Shown here one piece after another: positions 1-64,000 of a stretch of DNA of 64,000 nucleotides. The translations under genes were made by a program, and so were the position numbers. Under the pieces are notes generated by a model. The model saw nothing but the letters and a program-made list of their open reading frames with translations. It was not told where the DNA came from and did no database searches. The stretch spans positions 86,200,610-86,264,609 of the forward strand of contig NC_054702.1 in NCBI RefSeq assembly GCF_016097555.1, given 5' to 3'. Every line of letters begins with the position of its first letter. Within the stretch, counting starts at the first letter, position 1. Source of the DNA: Gigantopelta aegis. Its lineage: Eukaryota; Mollusca; Gastropoda; Neomphalida; Peltospiridae.

Positions 1-1455
1 GTCAAATCAAATACATTGTAATTGAATCTAAGATGGACTGGAGTTCAAAAATAATAATACGACCACCACAATCATCACCATTATAAATAATATGATCGTA
101 ATAAATAAGATCACCACAATTATAATGATGATGATTATTAGGCCTATCAGTATCATTATCATCATCAATTTAGTGAATCACTGGCTTTGTATTAATGGTG
201 TATGTTACTCTTTTTGCAGTGGGTTTTTTTAAAAAATCTTATTACCATAGATTTAACAGTCATGCATTTATAACACATACTTTCTTAATAAAAAAATAAA
301 ACTATGATTAAATATATCCTGTGAGCATGACTGAAAAGATGGTGTTGGACAGCTATCAGTACTGTACTGATTTTGATCTAATAGAATGGTCAGTAGGACA
401 ACAGAGGGTGTTAACAAAATGGTAAAAATTAAACAGGACCCCATGCTAAAACATTTATTTGGATTTATGTTTTGATAGACCCTCACTGGAAGCATTATGG
501 GCTACATTCTTGTTTTAGGTGGATTTCAGCTGGATTAGATAGGTTTGTTGGATAGAATACAATGAGCTTAGTATAGTACTTACATTTCATATATCTATTT
601 CATAGGATTGAATTAAATAACATAAGCAATACAATTAACTGGACTGGATGGCAAAGGTTTTGGATTTTATGAAATTGAACTAATAAATTCTGGTTATATG
701 GTTATAATATGATGTTCATACAACTTTTTAATGACTCCTAAAGGTATGATCTACTAGTAACACAGCATAAAACCACACAAGTAGGAGACACAAGTAGTGG
801 CCACTGTTGCTACTGCCAGATATTAAAATTAAAAAACAAAATTTAATTTCATTAACCTGCTTATTAATTTTGTTAAAAATATTAAGATTGAAAAAGTGGA
901 GTAAATAGAAAAATATATAGTACAAGTAGACTGATGAATTTTAAAATAATTTTGAACCATTAGACACAGGACTCACCCTGTCCATTCAACCCCTGCAATT
1001 GCCCACGGAAAACGGTAATGCCGTGGAATTTTAAATTCTCCATGGCAATTTTTTTTTGCCTTGAACTATATTTAGGTTTTTTTTTTTTTTTGCCGTTAAC
1101 ATTTTCTTAATTGTAGGGGTTGCCATTGCCAAATTTGCCAATTGCTCATTTTCATACATTTAGCCACTTTTTAAAAATGTTCAAGGAAAAAGTCTCCAAA
1201 TATCTGAAAACTGATGAATACTAAATAATTTATTCCAGTGTGAGCCCTGAGAAAATTAAAGTTACCATACTTTTAGGTGGACAATAAAAATGCTTCCGAG
1301 ATAAAATTAAGGATTATGCACCTCAGATGTGAAGGACTGATATAAAAGCCTTCATATTTCCTGTACCCAAATAGACTATAATTTTCTACTCTCAACAGAA
1401 ACAGAGTACTCTCTCTCCCCCCCCCCCCCCCCCGACCTTTTTTTTGAAAACTTAC
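1..1455 (-). other. Intron 1 of the GPR137-like gene, partial
   Basis: No coding exon is recognisable. The stretch holds ATC/ATA-rich microsatellite-like DNA near 50-175, a C17 run at 1417-1433 close to the donor, T-runs near 1050-1093, and a small inverted-repeat element at 987-1121 listed separately. Confidence 0.5.
987..1121. mobile_element. MITE-like element, about 135 bp, copy 1
   Basis: The ends are inverted repeats: CAACCCCTGCAATTG on the left and CAATTGTAGGGGTTG on the right. The interior carries ACGGTAATGCCGTGGA and CCATGGCAA motifs. A related copy in the opposite orientation sits at 8271-8407 in IARS2 intron 4. No coding capacity, so it would be non-autonomous. Superfamily not assigned. 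Confidence 0.6.
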
Positions 1456-1905
1456 CTGAGCAAAGAACAACACCAAGAGACACAATGTCGTGAACTGAAG
1501 ACAGACAGGCAAACCATATAAAATCCAATAGACTGGCCATGGCAGGTCATTAGCCAAATCACAGTTGTTGAAGTAAAAGGAAAAGAGGGACACCCTGAGA
1601 CCAGAAAACAACAAACACAGATACAAGAACACTGTCTGGTAACTGAAACGTTTGTGACGATAGTACCAAATCATCCATAGCTGCACATACACTATTAAGA
1701 ACAACAGTGCATACAGTGATACATACACAACTGTCAAGCTCAGTTCGACACTCGGGGATAACGCTGGTTTCAGACGAGGAAACGATTTTAACGGGGCATC
1801 CCCCGAACCCTCTCGTAAAATGACATTGTCATCATTAGACAGTCTGCTTGTTGGCAACAGCAAGATGTTAGGATATAAAACGGAAAATCTATCCGACACC
1901 CGCAT
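1456..1905 (-). CDS. GPR137: GPR137-family integral membrane protein, first coding exon (partial gene)
   Basis: The exon encodes 150 residues from an ATG at 1905-1903 to a clean CAG|GTAAGT donor (GT at 1455-1454), phase 0. About 50 polar N-terminal residues are followed by three hydrophobic segments, roughly residues 53-80, 87-110 and 122-150. Between and within them lie family-typical strings: TVVYVSLYALLFL, YVQLW, RHKRFSYQ, LFSFYF and PVCLQF. These match the N-terminal half of GPR137/GPR137B/GPR137C, multipass proteins of lysosomes; GPR137B is linked to Rag GTPase and mTORC1 signalling (family knowledge). The reading frame continues past the donor only into a C-tract and low-complexity sequence, so the true exon stops at the donor. 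Later exons should lie left of the window; I found none in 1-1455. Which paralogue this is cannot be decided. It is divergent from IARS2, with about 1.6 kb between start codons. Confidence 0.88.
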
Positions 1906-1907
1906 GT

Positions 1908-1919
1908 TTAATTCGCCAT
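1908..1919 (-). promoter_or_regulatory. Minimal upstream ORF before the GPR137 start
   Basis: An ATG at 1919-1917 opens a three-codon frame (Met-Ala-Asn-stop) that ends two bases before the main ATG at 1905. It could modulate initiation or favour reinitiation if the transcript starts further upstream. The transcript start is not known, so this is a sequence observation with inferred function. Confidence 0.35.
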
Positions 1920-2372
1920 GTCTGGTAAAATAATTACATTTCCCTTTTCATATTATGCTAACAATTCTTCCTGCGCAAGGCCCGCCCTCGGATACGGAAG
2001 CAGCTGATTTTGTTTACGAGACCTTGACCTTTAATATTTAACCTGTTGTTAGAACAAAACACTTAAAACGACAACAACCAAAAAAACATTCATACATAGC
2101 ATTCAAAGTTGAAAATAATATAAAAATTACAGGGTTCATAATTATATAACTTTAACTTTAAATAATAATATTATGTGTTTATTATCATGTCTATTGGGTC
2201 TAAAATAACACGACATCATGATCATTAATCCCGATGAGGCAACAGAGACTTCTGTGTTAATGTCATGGTTCATCGTTATATTTATTTAGGACTAAAACAT
2301 CAGAAACTGTCATTTAATATAAACTAATTTTGATAAAATATTCAGTGGTTGACTTCGACTGTACTGATTTAC

Positions 2373-3305
2373 GGTATCAGGTCGTTTCGTAACCATACCG
2401 TTTCGTACTATACCGGTTCGTACCCAAAAGCATACCAGTTCGTACCCAAAGGCATACCAGTTCGTAACCAGAGGAACATCGGCATACCAGTTCGTACCCA
2501 CATTTGTACATGTTATTTAATGAAAAACAAAACAACAAAAATCCAAGCCAACTGCATTTTAATAATTAGCGATTAGAAATTGTCACGAAGAATCATGTCA
2601 AGCGAAGTCAGCTTATTTGTTGATATATTTCAAACACATAACATTTTTCTTTTTACATGACAAAAAACTTTTTATGTACAAACATAATAATATTTACAAA
2701 CATAGTAATATTAACATAATTATATAATTATATATAGAGATATTGAAACCCAGTACATTCATACAATTGTATTTATGGTAAAGGTAAATGTGAAATTAAT
2801 AAAAATTTATATGTTGGTATATTTCTCAAAACTTTCAAAATGTGACCTATTTAGCACCGAGTCCTTCAATTATTGACAGGTGAAAGTAGTATTATGAACT
2901 TTTAAATTTGCATATGACATGAAATTTGCATACTGTTATTACACGGGTTAATACAATCAAATATTAAATGGGTTTATGACAAAATAATTGCTCTTTGGCT
3001 ACGGAAAGGTATGCTTTTTGGTTACGAAAAGGTATGCTTTTTGGTTACGAAACGGCATGCTTCAGTGATGCACAGCACATAATTGCTCATTTAATGCTTA
3101 TAAAAGATACTGAGTGATTATTACAACACATTTTTTGCTAACTGTTACAATATGTTTGTAATATAACATTATAATTGTGTATTTAAAAATATATATTAAT
3201 GTTAGGTGTAATGTATGACATTATTTAATTGGTTACGAACTGGTATGCTAGTGGTTACGAAACGGTATGGTACGAACGGGTTTGGGTACGAAACGTCTAG
3301 AAACC
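2373..3305. mobile_element. Fold-back element with tandem-repeat arms and a 9-bp target duplication
   Basis: The left arm (2380-2501) has about six tandem units of the form TTCGTAMCC-spacer-GCATACC. The right part (3001-3061 and 3230-3299) has the same units in the opposite orientation, so the ends can fold on each other. Outer ends are GGTATCAGGTCGTTTCG and, reverse-complemented, GGTTTCTAGACGTTTCG. The direct repeat CTGATTTAC flanks both sides (2364-2372 and 3306-3314), consistent with a 9-bp target-site duplication as made by MULE elements. The middle is AT-rich and non-coding. It lies in the GPR137/IARS2 divergent intergenic region, ending about 230 bp before the IARS2 ATG. Confidence 0.7.
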
Positions 3306-3532
3306 CTGATTTACTTTTAGCATTAAGAGTCGGGACGTTTGAACCAAATAATTTTGTTTTCTGCGAGACAGTAATGTGGCTGCGCCCATACAACATGACT
3401 GTTTTGACGTTTCAAAATTGCTGTTATTGAGACATTATTGCAAATCAACTATGTCACATAAGATATATTTAAGACATTTGTGTATTGTTATGTAATATTG
3501 TATTTAATGCAATTGTCACGTTTGCTATAACT

Positions 3533-25368
<21,836 letters not shown>

Positions 25369-25507
25369 CAGACACAGTGTTGAACACGTGTGCTTGTTAC
25401 TTCCAAAAATATCTTGTCTTCAGCCATCCAGTCAGCTCAACATTTTACAGTTCAATTTTTTGTGGCATTTATTTTTACTTGACAAAATTGTTGAAGACAG
25501 ATTTGTG

Positions 25508-25617
25508 TCATTCTGTGATGTTTAGTGAATGGGACATTAACTATTCTGTGAGGATTTGTTAGCATCATAAAACTATTCTGTGATGTTTTGATAGGATTAA
25601 CTATTCTGTGATGTTTG
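25508..25617 (+). repeat. Short repeats in the IARS2 3' UTR
   Basis: The motif TATTCTGTGATGTTT and close variants recur about four times, spaced roughly 25-40 bp, usually preceded by TTAAC or AAAAC. It lies 140-250 bp after the stop codon. It may be a tandem duplication; no known regulatory element is recognised. Confidence 0.5.
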
Positions 25618-25926
25618 TCAAAGTTACAATGGGGAATTCCTGACAATTTATACATGAATGTACTTGTAATTTTCTAGATGAAATGTGATGGTAGCTTTGA
25701 TTTCAATGCTGCAAACAACTTTGTTATTCTAGCAAACTTCGGGGAAAAAAGGAAAATTGCCATCAATATTATTGACTCGTAGTTAGATATTACTGTTATT
25801 GTGTCATGTGATAGTGGCATGGGATGATACGTGTTGTGGAGTTATTTGTAGTTTTGAAAATACAATGTAATTGTATTTTTATATTTTCACGCATTTGAAT
25901 TGTGAAAATTTTAACTAGAACTATAA

Positions 25927-25932
25927 AATAAA
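25927..25932 (+). terminator. IARS2: Candidate polyadenylation signal of IARS2 (proximal)
   Basis: AATAAA lies about 560 bp after the stop codon. A second AATAAA is at 26395-26400. Either could end the transcript. The 3' UTR contains a short repeated motif at about 25510-25615. Confidence 0.5.
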
Positions 25933-26394
25933 TCATTTTAGTGCTCTATCTAGAATTCCATTGTTGGCTTATCTAAGGTTTTTAGCCCATGTACTTAAAA
26001 AACAAGTGTTTTCAGTAATGTTTGGTCTCTTTGTGTAATCTCCCCTATGTAACATGGTGAACATAGCTATCATGCAGGAATATTTAACTATCTATAATTT
26101 GGGTTAATTTTATGTCTTTTACATATTTTATGTGTAATGAATATAATTATGGATAATTAACAGTAGTTACTTTTCCTTTTTTTCTTTTAATAATCGTTCA
26201 CATTTTGTTTGCGAGTCCAGGGCTCAGTTTGTTCTTCAAAAAGAGGGATTTAATTACATCCCCCCACCTCCGTATATGATAAATCCAGTATCTCAGTGCA
26301 GAAAGCAATACAGTACAGTAACTGTTTTTGTAGCAGGTTACTTATAGCTATATTCTTATAGCATAAGATATATCTATATTTTATGATAAAATAT

Positions 26395-26400
26395 AATAAA
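26395..26400 (+). terminator. IARS2: Candidate distal polyadenylation signal of IARS2
   Basis: Second AATAAA downstream of the IARS2 stop, about 1 kb into the putative 3' UTR. Use cannot be decided from sequence. Confidence 0.35.
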
Positions 26401-27432
26401 CTTTTGTATTAAAAATTGTTTACTTAATTTTTATTTTATTGTTAGGTAGGCAAGATTCCATCATTCTTGAAAAAATAGTGGAAGCATTTACCTTCAAATA
26501 TAGATTGCTGTCTATTATTTCTAGATCCAATTTTTAGAAAGCTAAAAAGAGAAGAAAAAAAAATCAATGACCTTTATACAAGGTTGCATCATTTGAGGGA
26601 ATTCTTGTGGTTCAACATTCATTATTGAGCGAATCAAAGTCAAAATCTCCATTTCCATCAAAGCTGTAATGGACACTGATGCAATGCAACAGATTTTCAA
26701 AGCTGAATAGATTTCAACTCTGCGATATGTCACACACCTGACACAGACTCTTCGACTGTGATCCATACAAAAGAAATGTGTCTGGTCTGCATAAATCTGT
26801 CCGAGGGCAATGTCAGATTTTTGGAAAACCAGACTTTTATTTTTTTTAATTTTTTTATTATCCCACTGCCCCCTTTCCTTTAAATTCAATCTCATTTCTT
26901 CCCAATCTGGCAACTCCTCCTATCTTTCAACTTATTTCCCTATCCACCTCCACATCCCAGTCCTTGTCTCTCCAATTGCGACAGTCTTGTGGCTATCTGT
27001 GCCACACACCTGCCATTTCCCATCAGCTTTTAGCTGTGGGCTTTGTCTGACCACTTTGGGGAGTGTTCAGTAGTTACTTCTGGCATCGTTAAGAGGCACT
27101 TGTAACCACCTACTATGCACCCCTACTACTGGCGGTCATTAGTGCCGTGGGGGAAACCAAACTTAATATAAACATTGTATACCACATCATAGTCATCATT
27201 ACATTTCTGCATGTTCTACAGACATGTGCTGAATGTTTTTCTAAAACATAATAAAATATATGTAAATAACAAATTTTAAATAGTTCTTATAGTATACATT
27301 TTATTTTAAGCCATTATGCAACAATGCGAAACATGATGAGTAAAACTAATCAGACCAGTAAACGGAAACATTAACAAAAATATGTAAGGTTTTGGATGAC
27401 ATAATCATGAATTATAAATTATCTAAACATAT
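26401..27432. other. Convergent intergenic region, mostly unexplained
   Basis: Lies between the last IARS2 polyadenylation candidate and the likely RAB3GAP2 3' end. It contains a 123-codon minus-strand open frame (26542-26913) with Cys-rich centre and no recognised domain. CT-rich sequence at 26860-27060 precedes TAAGAGGCACTTGTAACCAC, which looks repeat-derived. No gene can be supported here. Confidence 0.4.
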
Positions 27433-27438
27433 TTTATT
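27433..27438 (-). terminator. RAB3GAP2: Candidate polyadenylation signal of RAB3GAP2
   Basis: AATAAA on the minus strand about 1.0 kb after the RAB3GAP2 stop codon. The intervening 3' UTR carries a C25 run at 27974-27998. Other weaker signals exist. Confidence 0.4.
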
Positions 27439-27973
27439 TATAAAATGCACTTTAAATTGAAATGGATAACAGTGCTTTACATTTTAACATTAATTTTTAA
27501 TAAAATAGTAATGAAAAGTTCCGTGCCAAAGTCCACATGGTTCACAACTTGCATAGTTGATAAACAGTTTGTACATAATATTATATTTTGATTATATCTA
27601 ATCAAAACATGTAGTAAACAAGAGTATCTAATCAATGACATTAAGAAATTCATTAAATAAAAGCAAAACTGAAAGACGTGTGCAAATTCACAGTTCAATA
27701 TACAACAGAGGAACTATTCAAACCTATACCAGGAGACAATATTTTCATTACTTTTTCCAGTTTAATCTTATAGATAATAAAGATAGTACTAATCCATGGA
27801 GTACAAAATCAGAAATGTTTTCTCAGGGCATCTCAATTCTTAAAGCTGCTGCTGTAATGTCATTCCACTGTCCGCAAGATAAAGTAGTCAAGAGAGCAAT
27901 ATTATATGACATTTATTTTACACTGAAAATACTCAAATAGTAGTTTAAACACAACACCAACATGTCCACTAAA

Positions 27974-27998
27974 CCCCCCCCCCCCCCCCCCCCCCCCC
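27974..27998. repeat. Homopolymer C run
   Basis: Twenty-five consecutive C in the putative RAB3GAP2 3' UTR (G-run in the transcript sense). A G-run of this length could form a quadruplex in RNA. Confidence 0.9.
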
Positions 27999-28442
27999 AC
28001 ATAGTTTAGTTCCATGATGAATTTTTCAAAACTGAATGTGTTGTTATACTTATATAACAGGTTATGTTTTGAATATTGAATTGAATATAGAGCATATCAA
28101 ACATTGGACAATAAATGACAAGCAAAAAGTGTATCCATATTAACATAATAATCATCGCAAACAACTGCTATTTCATACACGGTCACAAACTGCAGGAAAT
28201 ATTTTCAAGTTTAAGTAGACCCAATTTTTGCAATATTTTGTGAGGTAAAAAGAACTAAAAAGCAGTTACCATGTATACCAATAGTTCACACCACTATCAT
28301 CTGGATTTAATACACTATGGTGTAAAACACCAGTTAAGGGCAACTTGCAAAAATATTTAAAAAAAAAAAAAATTCAATAACTTATAAACCCACACCACTG
28401 AATTACACAGTTACAAATAAATTGTTAATGAGTATTTGTGAA

Positions 28443-64000
<35,558 letters not shown>

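Noticed and set aside
1273..1455. Continuation of the GPR137 frame beyond the first exon
   Set aside because: The residues are Gly/Lys runs from a C-tract plus intronic sequence, after a strong GTAAGT donor.
3485..3532. Longer IARS2 N-terminus
   Set aside because: The frame is open but begins at a TTG; the first ATG is at 3533.

Overview
This window is animal nuclear DNA: AT-rich, with GT-AG introns, no operons, and many small repeats. I infer a mollusc, because copies of a tRNA-headed SINE that I associate with gastropods and bivalves recur throughout, together with DIRS-like tyrosine-recombinase retrotransposons. The species cannot be named from the sequence alone.

Three protein-coding genes are present. 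(1) At 1456-1905 (-) lies the first coding exon of a GPR137-family lysosomal membrane protein; the rest lies beyond the left edge. (2) From 3533 to 25368 (+) there is a complete 23-exon IARS2 gene (mitochondrial isoleucyl-tRNA synthetase, 996 aa predicted). All exon phases join, and the HIGH-type, editing-domain, KMSKS and C-terminal zinc motifs are visible. (3) From 64000 down to 28443 (-) there are 26 coding exons of RAB3GAP2, the regulatory subunit of the Rab3GAP complex (about 1,098 aa; the N-terminus lies beyond the right edge). IARS2 and RAB3GAP2 are tail to tail, as in human 1q41. GPR137 and IARS2 are head to head across about 1.6 kb that now carries a fold-back element with a 9-bp target duplication.

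The introns hold the accessory content. IARS2 introns carry a MULE transposase relic, a truncated Tc1-like element, a shortened pogo-like element, a TTAA-flanked element, hAT-like MITEs, SINEs and a 41-bp tandem array that repeats the splice acceptor of exon 11. RAB3GAP2 introns carry two DIRS-like elements (36655-44613 and about 50361-55120) with inverted termini and an internal complementary region, a dead mariner (58618-59914), a 1.57-kb element with a 6-bp target duplication (29798-31364), and a 107-bp tandem array (about 14 copies) made from the 3' end of a RAB3GAP2 exon plus its donor site.

The first DIRS-like element is itself interrupted in its recombinase region by a composite unit: two nearly identical 455-bp repeats in direct orientation around 1.6 kb of unrelated DNA with an exon-like ORF. 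The two splice-site-derived arrays, this composite and the fold-back element in the shared promoter region are the most unusual parts. No complete autonomous transposon was found; every transposase or reverse transcriptase seen is broken, truncated or deleted.
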